Origin: Actinoallomurus soli
Lineage (GTDB): Bacteria > Actinomycetota > Actinomycetes > Streptosporangiales > Streptosporangiaceae
Reading direction: 5' to 3'
Length of the DNA: 64,000 nt
Assembly: GCF_024055715.1 (NCBI RefSeq)
Contig: NZ_JAMXMV010000004.1
Span: 372,001-436,000, forward strand
This document shows, piece after piece, positions 55,751-64,000 of this stretch. The notes under the pieces are model-generated. The model saw only the letters and a program-made list of their open reading frames with translations, did no database searches and was not told the origin of the DNA. The position numbers and the translations under genes were made by a program. Numbering within the stretch: position 1 is the first letter of the stretch; every line of letters starts with the position of its first letter.

Positions 55751-56971
55751 ATGGCTTTTCCGGGTGATAAACAGCAACCCGGCGGCTGGGCATCTCCGCA
55801 GCCGCCGCAGTCGCCGTACGGCCCGGCCGAGGACCAGGCCTCCCGCGGTGGTTCACTCTTCGATCCCTCGTACGGCTCCGGCCCGCCCCAGGACGCGGAT
55901 CCCGCGGGCCCGTTCGGCGGTCCGGGCTCCTACGACGGGTACGCCGCCGAGCAGCAGGGCGGTTACGGGCCGGAGACGCGGTCCTACGGCCAGGACGCCG
56001 GCTACGGTGCCGGCGGCTACGGCGCCGGACCCGGCGGTCCCGAGGGCGACCCGTACGGCGGCGCGGGCCGGTACGACGCTCCGGGCGGCTACGACGCTCC
56101 TGACGGTTACGACGGCGGACCCGGTGGACCGGGCGGACCCGGTGGACCGGGCGGACCCGGCCGGTACGGCGCGGTGCCGGGCGGCCAGGACGCGCTCGCG
56201 TTCGCGCCCGGTGGCGACGAGCGGCCGGGCGGGAGCAAGAAGAAGCCTCTGATCATCGGCGCGGCCGTCGCCGCGGGCGTCGTCGTCATCGGCGGCGGAT
56301 CGGCGCTCGCGCTGTCCTCGGGCGGCGGCGACCCCAAGCCGAAGCCGACCGCGATGTCCTCCAAGCCCGCCGCGGCGCCCCCGCAGACCCCGACCGCGGT
56401 CCCCACCCCCACGCCGACCGAGACCGGCAAGGGGCAGCAGCTCGCCTCACGGACGACGGACCCGAAGCCGCTCACCCTGGCCGAGGTCTTCAAGAACAAG
56501 AGGTTCAAGGCCGGCGGGCGCACCTACGTGCTGACCACGCGGCGTTCGGACAGCAAGTGCGCGAACGGTGTGCACGGCACCACCTTCCGCAAGGCCCTCG
56601 TCAAGGCGGGGTGCACGCAGGTGCTGCGAGCGACGTACACCAACGGCAAGTTCGTCGGCACCATCGGCGTACTCAATCTCAAGTCCGAGACGACGGCCAA
56701 GGCCGCGCAGCGGGCGTCCCGCCCGAAGGACGCGTACGTCCTGCCCCTGCCAGGGGCCGGGAGCACCAGCAAGCTCGGCAAGGGTCTGTCGCTGACGACC
56801 GCGGATCCCGAGGGCCACTACCTCATCATGAGCTGGGTGCAGTACCCGAATGGCAAGGCGATTGCGAAGAGTGACTACAGCGGTGTGACCGCGTTCGTGC
56901 AGAATGCGACGATCGGTAGCAATCTGCGACCGGCCCTGAACTACCGGTCAATGGTCGGCAAACCCGCATAA
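55751..56971 (+). CDS. Gly/Pro-rich single-pass membrane protein, tandem paralogue 1
   Basis: 406 residues. A cytoplasmic Gly/Tyr/Pro-rich region of about 165 residues with GGPGGPGGPGG repeats, one membrane helix (PLIIGAAVAAGVVVIGGGSALAL), a Pro/Thr linker, and an outer domain (about 235-406) beginning DPKPLTLAEVF with two Cys (SKCANG, KAGCTQV). Unknown function. Its outer domain is related to that of the next gene product. ATG 38 bp after the CAP gene. Confidence 0.75.
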   Translation: MAFPGDKQQPGGWASPQPPQSPYGPAEDQASRGGSLFDPSYGSGPPQDADPAGPFGGPGSYDGYAAEQQGGYGPETRSYGQDAGYGAGGYGAGPGGPEGDPYGGAGRYDAPGGYDAPDGYDGGPGGPGGPGGPGGPGRYGAVPGGQDALAFAPGGDERPGGSKKKPLIIGAAVAAGVVVIGGGSALALSSGGGDPKPKPTAMSSKPAAAPPQTPTAVPTPTPTETGKGQQLASRTTDPKPLTLAEVFKNKRFKAGGRTYVLTTRRSDSKCANGVHGTTFRKALVKAGCTQVLRATYTNGKFVGTIGVLNLKSETTAKAAQRASRPKDAYVLPLPGAGSTSKLGKGLSLTTADPEGHYLIMSWVQYPNGKAIAKSDYSGVTAFVQNATIGSNLRPALNYRSMVGKPA

Positions 56972-57003
56972 TTGGACACCGCGCGCTAATACTCTAGTGA
57001 CCC

Positions 57004-58599
57004 ATGTCTGGCCGTGACGTGACTTTTGTACCGTCCGTAACGGAAGGGTCGGAGCCTCCGCCGCAACCGGCACCACCAGGCCGCCGCGCACCGGCTGAGA
57101 ATCCCCTCGCGACCCCCCAGGCCGCCGATGCGTCGCCGGACGACCCGGCCCGTTCCGGACCGCCCCCGACGCCCGACGACGCCGAGGAGAGCATGACCCC
57201 GCCACCCCCTCGTCCCGGATCGCCCGCGCCCGACGCGGAGGACCGGACGACGGCCCCGCCGCAGCGACCGACGGCCGCGACGCCCTCGGACCTCCGTTCC
57301 GACCGGCCGACCGGCCCCAGTACGGCGGGCACGTCTCCGCAGCGTCCGGCAGACGCCTCCCAGCAGCACCACGCCGCTCCGGGCTCCACGTCCGGCCCGG
57401 GGTCCGCGTCCGGCCCGGGGTCCGCGTCCGGCCCGGGCTCCACGTCCGGCGGGGCCACGGACGTCCCCAACGCCGCCCACGGCCCCGCCGGCGGCCCGGC
57501 CTCGCCCGAGCCGGGTCTGTTCCAGGGCGCCGCCGAGAAGACCGTGACGGACGTCCTGGAGCCCGAGACGGGCAGCGCCCTGCCCAAACTGCCCGTACCG
57601 CTGCGGACGGAGGGCCCGCCGCCCTCCCCGGCGGAGAACACCCTGCCGCCGCTCACCCCCGACGCGATCCTGCCGCCGGGCACGGTCCCCGAGGCCCCGC
57701 CGGAGCCCGACCCGGAGCCTGAGATGGGCGCCACGCGTCCCACTCCGCAGATCGGCTCCGGCGACCCTGGCGCGGGCCCGCACGCCGGAGGATCCGACGG
57801 CCCGCGTGGTCCCGGCCGGCCCTGGCGCGGCGCCGCGGGCGCCGCCGGGGCCCGCGGAGCGCTCCTCATCGGCGCCGGCGCGCTGGCCGCGCTCGTCCTC
57901 GGCGGTGGCGGCGTCATCGCCTACACCACGGTGTCCAACGACGCGCCGAAGGAGCACACGGCCGCCGCTCGCCCGACCCACGTCTCGCAACCGCCGCCCA
58001 CGCCCAGCGCGGCCGCTCCGACGCCCACCGACACGTCGGCGAAGCCCAAGCCGAAACCGAAGCCCAAGCCGACGCCCATCGACATCAGGGACGAGAAGAA
58101 GGACCCCAAGCCGCTCAGCGTCACCGAGGTGTTCCCCGACCCGACGCTGCAGATCGCGGGCCACTCGTTCATCCGGATGAAGACCGTCCCGAACGACCAC
58201 TGCGACCTGACCGCCAACGGCACCTTCAGCAAGGAGCTGACCCGTCAGCACTGCCGCCGGGTCGTACGGGCGACGTTCGTCTCGGACGACAACAAGATCG
58301 CGGTGACGACGGGCATCGCGGCGATGCCCACCGACGCCGCCGCGGCCGCCGCGATGAAGGCCCAGGACCCCGCCCACTACGACAAATGGTTCCGCGGGAT
58401 GAAGGCCAGCGGCGCTCCGAAGATCGACCAGGCGGGCGGTTGGGCGGTGAGCGTCCAGCGCGGCCGGTACATCATCTACGCGTACGCGATGTACGCCGAC
58501 GGGCACAGGTTCAAGTCGGGCGACAAGACGCTCAGGGACGTCGCGAACGGTTTCCGGGACGACACGGTCAAGCCGATCGAGGTCCGCGAGAAGAGCTGA
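57004..58599 (+). CDS. Pro-rich single-pass membrane protein, tandem paralogue 2
   Basis: 531 residues. A cytoplasmic Pro/Ala-rich region of about 275 residues with a four-fold SGPGSA-type repeat, one membrane helix (ALLIGAGALAALVLGGGGVIAYT), a Pro/Lys linker, and an outer domain starting DPKPLSVTEVFPD with two Cys (NDHCDL, RQHCRRV) and RATFVSDDNKIAV. It matches the outer domain of the previous gene at these motifs, so the pair arose by duplication. Function unknown. It is 32 bp after paralogue 1, probably co-transcribed. Confidence 0.75.
   Translation: MSGRDVTFVPSVTEGSEPPPQPAPPGRRAPAENPLATPQAADASPDDPARSGPPPTPDDAEESMTPPPPRPGSPAPDAEDRTTAPPQRPTAATPSDLRSDRPTGPSTAGTSPQRPADASQQHHAAPGSTSGPGSASGPGSASGPGSTSGGATDVPNAAHGPAGGPASPEPGLFQGAAEKTVTDVLEPETGSALPKLPVPLRTEGPPPSPAENTLPPLTPDAILPPGTVPEAPPEPDPEPEMGATRPTPQIGSGDPGAGPHAGGSDGPRGPGRPWRGAAGAAGARGALLIGAGALAALVLGGGGVIAYTTVSNDAPKEHTAAARPTHVSQPPPTPSAAAPTPTDTSAKPKPKPKPKPTPIDIRDEKKDPKPLSVTEVFPDPTLQIAGHSFIRMKTVPNDHCDLTANGTFSKELTRQHCRRVVRATFVSDDNKIAVTTGIAAMPTDAAAAAAMKAQDPAHYDKWFRGMKASGAPKIDQAGGWAVSVQRGRYIIYAYAMYADGHRFKSGDKTLRDVANGFRDDTVKPIEVREKS
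57381..57452 (+). repeat. In-frame 18-bp repeat, four units
   Basis: Four 18-bp units (T positions at 57385, 57403, 57421, 57439) encode a Gly-Ser-Ala/Thr-Ser-Gly-Pro hexapeptide repeat within membrane paralogue 2. Unit length is a multiple of three, so copy number can change without a frameshift. Confidence 0.8.
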
Positions 58600-58608
58600 C
58601 GACCAGGC

Positions 58609-58652
58609 GACGCGCGTCCCTTCATCCCACGCCGGGATCCGGGACGCGCGTC
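58609..58652. terminator. Bidirectional terminator hairpin, 12-bp stem with nested stem
   Basis: GACGCGCGTCCC (58609-58620) pairs with GGGACGCGCGTC (58641-58652), and inside it ATCCC (58624-58628) pairs with GGGAT (58634-58638). It lies between the membrane paralogue and the convergent truA gene. Confidence 0.85.
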
Positions 58653-58836
58653 CTACGTTCGTGCGCCGGCTCGGCGTCCCGCCGCTCACACGCGGACTCG
58701 GCCTCCCACGTCGTGCCGACCCTCACACGCCGGCTCGGCGTTCCAGGACGTGCCCCGCCCGTACGTGCGGCCGGCCGTCCGGCGGCGCCACTGCGCCCGT
58801 ACGCCGGGTTCGCCGTCCGCCGACGCGGCGAGGGCG

Positions 58837-59688
58837 TCAGCCGGCCTGACGCTCCTCGGGGGCGGTTCCGCCGAGGACCCGGACGCGGCGTGTCTCCTGG
58901 GCGCGGCTGGCCAGCAGGCCGGCCTCCGGGTACGTGACCTCCTCCAGCGTCAGGCCGTGCGGCGGGAGAACCTGCACCGCCGAGTCCCGGACCCCCGCGG
59001 ACAGGACCTCGGCCGGCCAGTCGACCGGTCGCCGCCGGTCGCCGACCGACAGCAGCGCGCCCACGATGGCGCGCACCATGGAGTGGCAGAAGGCGTCCGC
59101 CACGACCGTGGCGACGGCAACGTCGGCCGACTCGCGCTCCCAGTCGTACCGCAGCAGCCGCCGGATCGTCGTCGCGCCCTCGCGCTTACGGCAGTAGGCG
59201 GCGAAGTCGTTCTCGCCGAGCAGCAGCGCGGTGGCGGCGTTCATCCGGTCCAGGTCGAGAGGACGGGGGTGCCACAGCACCTCGTGGCGGCGCATCGGGT
59301 CGACGCCCACCGGGTTGTCGCAGACCCGGTACGCGTAGCGGCGCGACAGCGCGGAGAACCGCGCGTCGAAGCCCTCGGGAGCCTGCCCGATCCGCCAGAT
59401 CCGTACGTCGGGCGGGAGCACTCCGGCCATCCGGCGCGGCAGCGTGCCGCCCACCTGGGAATAGGCCGCCACGGGCACCACCACGTGCGCGACCTGGCCG
59501 CGCGCGTGCACCCCGGCGTCCGTACGGCCCGCGACCGTGAGGACCGGCGGTGGGTCCAGCCGCAGCACCCGGCCCAGCGCGTCCTCGATGACACCCTGGA
59601 CGGTGCGCCGCCCCGGCTGCCGCGCCCAGCCCGCGAAACCCGACCCGTCGTAGGCGAGGTCGAGCCGGAGTCGTACGAGAGCGGTCAT
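58837..59688 (-). CDS. truA: tRNA pseudouridine synthase A
   Basis: 283 residues. Makes pseudouridine at positions 38-40 of the tRNA anticodon arm. Catalytic Asp57 in [15 protein letters not shown]; also [14 protein letters not shown] near the start and [17 protein letters not shown] at 59688. Usual actinobacterial neighbour downstream of rplQ, here 358 bp away. That gap holds the rplQ terminator and no gene. Confidence 0.95.
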   Translation of the reverse strand: MTALVRLRLDLAYDGSGFAGWARQPGRRTVQGVIEDALGRVLRLDPPPVLTVAGRTDAGVHARGQVAHVVVPVAAYSQVGGTLPRRMAGVLPPDVRIWRIGQAPEGFDARFSALSRRYAYRVCDNPVGVDPMRRHEVLWHPRPLDLDRMNAATALLLGENDFAAYCRKREGATTIRRLLRYDWERESADVAVATVVADAFCHSMVRAIVGALLSVGDRRRPVDWPAEVLSAGVRDSAVQVLPPHGLTLEEVTYPEAGLLASRAQETRRVRVLGGTAPEERQAG

Positions 59689-59996
59689 CGGGCTCGCGGC
59701 GCGTCGGTCTCGGCCCTCGGACCGAACGCGGAACGCCGCCTCCCCCCTTCTGTTACCGTGAGCGAGTCGGCGAGGGCGCGGCGGAGTCGCGTCCCGGCGC
59801 GCCACACGGACACGCCGAGCCCCTCGGCCTTCGGGCGGGGGCGCGGACGACGGACCACCGGCTTCTCCTTCACTGAAGAGCGAACGTCCGTGAGGGGTGA
59901 ACGTCGCCGAACGGATCGACGGCTCCCGCCTGCCGGCGGCCGAGTGGCGCCGGAACCGGCGGCCGAGCTCGTCGGGCACAAGTCTTTCAAACAACG

Positions 59997-60027
59997 AGCC
60001 CGCCGTCCCGTAGGGGCACGGCGGGCT
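59997..60027 (-). terminator. Intrinsic terminator after rplQ
   Basis: AGCCCGCCGT (59997-60006) and ACGGCGGGCT (60018-60027) form a perfect 10-bp stem. On the minus strand it is followed by CGTTGTTTG, a moderate T-rich tract. Ends the rpsM-to-rplQ transcript. Confidence 0.85.
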
Positions 60028-60046
60028 TCGTCGTAAACGTTGCCTA

Positions 60047-60568
60047 CTACTTCTCTTCGGCCTCGGTGTCGTCCGCCGCGACCTCGGCGGCCGGGGCCTC
60101 GGCCGCCGGCTCCTCGGTCGCCGCCGGGGTCTCCTCGGTCTCCTCGGCGGCGGGCGCCGGGGCCTCGGTGGCCGGAGCGGTCGTCGTCCGGGTCGTCACC
60201 GCGGACGGCGCGGCCTCCTCGACCAGCTCGATCAGCGCCATGGGGGCGTTGTCGCCCTTGCGCGGGCCGAGCTTGGTGATCCGGGTGTAGCCACCCGGGC
60301 GGTTCTCGAACCGCGGGCCGATCTCGGTGAAGAGCGTGTGGACGACGCCCTTGTCCCGCACGACGGTGAGGACCTGGCGCCGCGCGGCGAGGTCACCGCG
60401 CTTGGCCTTGGTGATCAGCTTCTCCGCCAGCGGGCGCAGCCGCCGGGCCTTGGCCTCGGTCGTCGTGATGCGGCCGTGCTCGAACAGCGCGGTGGCGAGG
60501 TTCGCCAGGATGATGCGCTGGTGCGACGGGCTGCCGCCGAGACGAGGGCCCTTGGTGGGCGTGGGCAT
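60047..60568 (-). CDS. rplQ: 50S ribosomal protein L17
   Basis: 173 residues. Core [20 protein letters not shown] and [11 protein letters not shown] are canonical. From about residue 120 a 50-residue Ala/Glu/Pro/Thr-rich tail extends beyond the core, common in actinobacteria. ATG with GGAGAGGG upstream. Last gene of the cluster. Confidence 0.97.
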   Translation of the reverse strand: MPTPTKGPRLGGSPSHQRIILANLATALFEHGRITTTEAKARRLRPLAEKLITKAKRGDLAARRQVLTVVRDKGVVHTLFTEIGPRFENRPGGYTRITKLGPRKGDNAPMALIELVEEAAPSAVTTRTTTAPATEAPAPAAEETEETPAATEEPAAEAPAAEVAADDTEAEEK

Positions 60569-60717
60569 TGATCCCTCTCCTTGTTTCAACCCGCACCGGC
60601 CGTACGAGGTACCGGTGTCGGTCCGGCGGAGCCATGGCCCCGCCGAGTGTCGGTGACCGGTGGCGGCCCGCGGGCCGCCACCGACCATCAGTCAGATTCA
60701 GTACTGCCCGGTGCCGC

Positions 60718-61731
60718 TCAGTACTGCTCGGTCTCGGCGTAGCTCTGGTCCTCGTCGCCGTAGGCGTCCGCCGCCGCCGTCGGGTCGAACCCGGGCGGGG
60801 AGTCCTTCAGCGTGAGGCCCATGTCGTTGAGCTTCTGCTTGACCTCTTCGATCGACTTGGCACCGAAGTTGCGGATGTCGAGCAGGTCCTGCTCGCTGCG
60901 GGCCACGAGCTCACCCACGGTGTGGATGCCCTCGCGCTTGAGGCAGTTGTAGGACCGGACCGTGAGGTTGAGCTCCTCGATCGGCAGCGCCAGGTCCGCC
61001 GCGAGCGCGGCGTCCGTCGGGGACGGGCCCATGTCGATGCCCTCGGCCTCGACGTTGAGCTCCCGGGCCAGGCCGAACAGCTCGACCAGGGTCTTGCCGG
61101 CGCTCGCCACCGCGTCGCGCGGCAGCATCGCGGGCTTGGTCTCGACGTCCACGATCAGCCGGTCGAAGTCGGTGCGCTGCTCGACACGCGTCGCCTCGAC
61201 CTTGTAGGTGACCTTCAGGACCGGGGAGTAGATCGAGTCGATCGGAATCCGGCCGATCTCCTGACCCGGCTGCTTGTTCTGCGCGGCGGAGACGTAGCCA
61301 CGACCACGCTCGACGGTGAGCTCCATCTCCAGCTTCGCCTTGTTGTTCAGCGTGGCGATGTGGAGCTCGGGGTTGTGCACCTCGACACCGGCCGGCGGCG
61401 CGATGTCGGCGGCGGTGACCTCACCGGGGCCCTGCTTGCGGAGGTACATCACGACCGGCTCGTCGTGCTCGGAGGAGACGACGAGCTCCTTGAGGTTCAG
61501 GATGATGTCGGTGACATCCTCCTTGACGCCCGGGATCGTGGAGAACTCGTGCAGCACGCCCTCGATCCGGATGCTCGTGACGGCGGCACCCGGGATGGAG
61601 GACAGGAGCGTCCGGCGGAGCGAGTTGCCGATGGTGTAGCCGAAGCCCGGCTCCAGCGGCTCGATCGTGAATCGCGACCGGAACTCGTCGACCTGCTCTT
61701 CGGTGAGAGTCGGTCGCTGGGCGATGAGCAT
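60718..61731 (-). CDS. rpoA: RNA polymerase alpha subunit
   Basis: 337 residues. The N-terminal domain (1 to about 230: [44 protein letters not shown]) dimerises and nucleates polymerase assembly. The C-terminal domain (about 250-315: [22 protein letters not shown]) binds UP elements and activators. ATG at 61731. Between rpsD and rplQ as usual. Confidence 0.98.
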   Translation of the reverse strand: MLIAQRPTLTEEQVDEFRSRFTIEPLEPGFGYTIGNSLRRTLLSSIPGAAVTSIRIEGVLHEFSTIPGVKEDVTDIILNLKELVVSSEHDEPVVMYLRKQGPGEVTAADIAPPAGVEVHNPELHIATLNNKAKLEMELTVERGRGYVSAAQNKQPGQEIGRIPIDSIYSPVLKVTYKVEATRVEQRTDFDRLIVDVETKPAMLPRDAVASAGKTLVELFGLARELNVEAEGIDMGPSPTDAALAADLALPIEELNLTVRSYNCLKREGIHTVGELVARSEQDLLDIRNFGAKSIEEVKQKLNDMGLTLKDSPPGFDPTAAADAYGDEDQSYAETEQY

Positions 61732-61825
61732 TTCTTACTTCCTTCCCGCGGCGCCCGCTATTTGACTGCCGCGATCTCGCACTGCGGGGCGCACGCCGTG
61801 AGACGTGCGCCCGCACGAGTGGACG

Positions 61826-62455
61826 TCAGCGCTTGGCGTACCACTCGACGATGAGCTGCTCCTGGACCGGCGCGTCGATGTGCTGCCGGACCGGGAGGGA
61901 GTGCACGAGGATGCGCATCCGGTCGGGGACGACCTCGAGCCACGCCGGGACCCGGCTGTCGCCGGCCTCGGCGCGCGCCACCACGAAGGGGGTGTCCTCG
62001 AGGGACTTCTGGCGCACCTCGATGATGTCGCGCTCGCTGACGCGGTACGACGGGATGTCCACCTTCTTGCCGTTGACCAGGAAGTGGCCGTGCTTGACCA
62101 GCTGCCGGGCCATGTCGCGGCTCTTGGCGAAGCCCGCGCGGTAAACGACGTTGTCGAGGCGGCGCTCGAGCAGGCTCAGCAGGTTGTCACCCGTCTTGCC
62201 CGTCCGGCGGTTCGCCTCCTTGTAGTAGTTGACGAACTGGGCCTCGAGGACGCCGTAGATGCGGCGGGCCTTCTGCTTCTCCCGGAGCTGGAGCATGTGC
62301 TCGCTCTCCTTGGGACGGCCGCGACCGTGCTCACCCGGCGGGTACGGGCGGATCTCGATCGGGCACTTCGGGCCCTCGCACTTGCTGCCCTTGAGGAACA
62401 GCTTCATCTTCTCGCGGCGGCACAGCTTGCAGTCGGCGCCGGTGTATCGAGCCAT
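61826..62455 (-). CDS. rpsD: 30S ribosomal protein S4 (zinc-binding form)
   Basis: 209 residues. The N-terminus carries Cys9, Cys12, Cys26 and Cys31, the four-cysteine zinc site of C+ S4 proteins. The S4 RNA-binding domain follows (RRLDNVVYRAGFAKSRDMARQLV; GHFLVNGKKVDIPS). Primary 16S rRNA binder and assembly initiator. ATG at 62455. Confidence 0.97.
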   Translation of the reverse strand: MARYTGADCKLCRREKMKLFLKGSKCEGPKCPIEIRPYPPGEHGRGRPKESEHMLQLREKQKARRIYGVLEAQFVNYYKEANRRTGKTGDNLLSLLERRLDNVVYRAGFAKSRDMARQLVKHGHFLVNGKKVDIPSYRVSERDIIEVRQKSLEDTPFVVARAEAGDSRVPAWLEVVPDRMRILVHSLPVRQHIDAPVQEQLIVEWYAKR

Positions 62456-62471
62456 CTCTCTCTTCCCTAAC

Positions 62472-62873
62472 TCAGACGCGGCGGCGCTTGGGCGGCCGGC
62501 AGCCGTTGTGCGGCACCGGGGTGACGTCCTGGATCGAACCGACCTCGAGGCCGGTCGCCTGCAGCGACCGGATCGCGGTCTCACGGCCCGAACCGGGGCC
62601 CTTCACGAAGACGTCGACCTTGCGCATGCCGTGCTCCATGGCGCGGCGGGCGGCGGCCTCGGCAGCCATCTGAGCGGCGAACGGCGTCGACTTACGCGAG
62701 CCCTTGAAGCCCACGTGACCGGCGCTGGCCCAGGAGATCACGGCGCCCACGGGGTCCGTGATCGTGACGATCGTGTTGTTGAACGTGCTCTTGATGTGGG
62801 CGTGCCCGTGAGCGACGTTCTTCTTTTCCTTCCGGCGCACCTTCTTGGCGCCGGCGCGGCTCTTTGGCGGCAT
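62472..62873 (-). CDS. rpsK: 30S ribosomal protein S11
   Basis: 133 residues. [23 protein letters not shown] and the Arg-rich end [13 protein letters not shown] are canonical. Platform protein near the mRNA exit. It lies 16 bp upstream of rpsD. Confidence 0.98.
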   Translation of the reverse strand: MPPKSRAGAKKVRRKEKKNVAHGHAHIKSTFNNTIVTITDPVGAVISWASAGHVGFKGSRKSTPFAAQMAAEAAARRAMEHGMRKVDVFVKGPGSGRETAIRSLQATGLEVGSIQDVTPVPHNGCRPPKRRRV

Positions 62874-62933
62874 CTGCTCTCAAATCTCCTGGAGGTCGTC
62901 GATCCGTCGGCCCCGGGCGGGGGCCGAGGACTA

Positions 62934-63314
62934 CTACTTCTTGCCGGCCTTCTTCTTGCCGGCGACGGTCTTCTTCTTGCCCTTGCGCGTACGCGCGTTG
63001 GTCTGCGTCCGCTGACCGTGCACCGGCAGGCCACGGCGGTGCCGAATGCCCTGGTAGCAGCCGATCTCGATCTTGCGACGGATGTCGGCCTGGATCTCGC
63101 GGCGCAGGTCGCCCTCGATCCGGTAGTTGGCCTCGATCCAGTCACGGAGCTGGATCAGCTCGTCGTCCCCGAGCTCGTGGACGCGACGGTCACCGCTGAT
63201 GCCGGTTTCCTTCAGCGTCTCCAGGGCACGGGTACGGCCGATGCCGAAGATGTAGGTGAGAGCGACCTCGAGGCGCTTGTCGCGCGGGAGGTCGACGCCG
63301 AGGAGGCGTGCCAT
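62934..63314 (-). CDS. rpsM: 30S ribosomal protein S13
   Basis: 126 residues ([20 protein letters not shown] start; [19 protein letters not shown]; Lys-rich end). Forms intersubunit bridges and touches the P-site tRNA. ATG at 63314. It lies 164 bp after rpmJ. Confidence 0.98.
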   Translation of the reverse strand: MARLLGVDLPRDKRLEVALTYIFGIGRTRALETLKETGISGDRRVHELGDDELIQLRDWIEANYRIEGDLRREIQADIRRKIEIGCYQGIRHRRGLPVHGQRTQTNARTRKGKKKTVAGKKKAGKK

Positions 63315-63478
63315 CTCGGGCAGTTCCCTTCTGTTTCACGGAGGTCTGCGCCCCGCATCCCCGCCCCTGCCCGGGCGGGGCCCCGGCCTCCGACCGGGGG
63401 TTGCTCCTCATCGGAGCCGCGGAACGTCGGAATATGCGCGACCGCGCCAGGTCACCCGTGGCGCGGCCTGTTCAGTTG

Positions 63479-63592
63479 TCAGCCCTGACGCTGCTTGTGG
63501 CGCGGGTCATCGCAGATGACCATGACCCGGCCGTGCCGCCGGATGATGCGGCACTTGCTGCAGATCTTCTTGACGCTCGGCTTGACCTTCAC
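63479..63592 (-). CDS. rpmJ: 50S ribosomal protein L36 (zinc-binding form)
   Basis: 37 residues ([20 protein letters not shown], then [17 protein letters not shown]). Cys11, Cys14, Cys27 and His32 form the zinc site of the C+ form. GTG start with GAGGAG upstream. Confidence 0.96.
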   Translation of the reverse strand: MKVKPSVKKICSKCRIIRRHGRVMVICDDPRHKQRQG

Positions 63593-63698
63593 TGGGTCTC
63601 CTCATACAGGGTCACCCCCGCGTTGCCGAGCCATAGGCGAACACGCACAAGCGGCTCACCAACCGACTATACGCGGGGAAGGCAACCCCAGTGGGTGG

Positions 63699-63920
63699 TT
63701 ACTTGTATCGGTAGACGATCCGACCGCGCGTGAGGTCGTAGGGGCTCAACTCCACGACGACGCGGTCGTCGGGCAGGATCCGGATGTAGTGCATCCGCAT
63801 CTTCCCGCTGATGTGGGCGAGCACCTTGTGCCCGTTGTCGAGTTCCACCCGGAACATGGCGTTCGGGAGCGACTCGACGACGGTGCCCTCGATTTCGATG
63901 GCCCCTTCTTTTTTGGGCAT
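63699..63920 (-). CDS. infA: Translation initiation factor IF-1
   Basis: 73 residues, one OB fold ([48 protein letters not shown]). Binds the A site during initiation. ATG with GGAGG upstream. It begins the infA-rpmJ-rpsM-rpsK-rpsD-rpoA-rplQ run. Confidence 0.98.
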   Translation of the reverse strand: MPKKEGAIEIEGTVVESLPNAMFRVELDNGHKVLAHISGKMRMHYIRILPDDRVVVELSPYDLTRGRIVYRYK

Positions 63921-64000
63921 GTCCTCCGCGCTTCGCTGATCGGTTCGTCAGGAGAACGGCCACCGCGGGACACCCGAGCACGCCTCAGAGGCATGCGGGC

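Overview
The window is chromosomal DNA from a high-G+C actinomycete. Evidence: very G+C-rich third codon positions, many GTG starts, the guaB/guaB3 pair, an ShbA/SigD-type sigma factor with its RsdA-like anti-sigma partner, a His-tailed GroEL, and a housekeeping gene order typical of Actinobacteria. A Streptosporangiales-type organism (Actinomadura/Actinoallomurus-like) is my guess. The genus cannot be fixed from this sequence.

Layout. 1-7.6 kb: the end of a succinate-semialdehyde dehydrogenase gene, a TetR regulator, a secreted phospholipase D-like protein, glpD, guaB3 and guaB. 7.7-12.1 kb: a DUF5319 gene, rsdA, shbA, groEL and groES behind a CIRCE operator. 12.2-23.1 kb: an accessory stretch with a methyltransferase, a zinc-ribbon protein, a coiled-coil protein, an APH-fold kinase, an unknown conserved protein, a 1-kb structured non-coding gap, an RHH regulator with a DUF4097 protein, a DrrAB-like ABC exporter and a small secreted protein. 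23.1-31.7 kb: a Phd/PIN toxin-antitoxin pair next to the leftward run tsaD, rimI, tsaB, a membrane protein gene, tsaE, an alpha/beta hydrolase gene, alr, nnr and acpS, several with 4-base overlaps. 31.7-43.4 kb: coaA and glmS embedded among three paralogous MmyB-type XRE regulators, two DHA2 transporters and three SDR enzymes. 43.4-52.0 kb: nagA, a cluster of gene fragments, two hydrolases, an HNH-like lipoprotein, DUF6295, a two-ATPase/two-permease ABC system and dodecin. 52.2-64 kb: glmM, rpsI, rplM, a CAP-domain protein, two tandem membrane paralogues, truA, then rplQ, rpoA, rpsD, rpsK, rpsM, rpmJ and infA.

How the genes work together. Transcription and translation (rpoA and the ribosomal proteins, infA, truA, TsaB/D/E, RimI), purine synthesis (GuaB), amino-sugar and peptidoglycan supply (GlmS, GlmM, NagA, Alr) and cofactor supply (CoaA, AcpS, NnrD/E) form a conserved leftward backbone. 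Accessory blocks interrupt it at several points. Most convergent junctions carry strong perfect hairpins.

The most unusual signals lie in the accessory stretches. They include an array of phased TGACGCCA repeats in front of the RHH/DUF4097 genes, a hairpin-dense 1-kb gap with mutually exclusive stems, a perfect 28-bp palindrome over the start of a tiny ORF, a patch of gene fragments at 44.6-45.1 kb, and several short tandem repeats. No tRNA, rRNA, CRISPR array or intact insertion sequence was seen.
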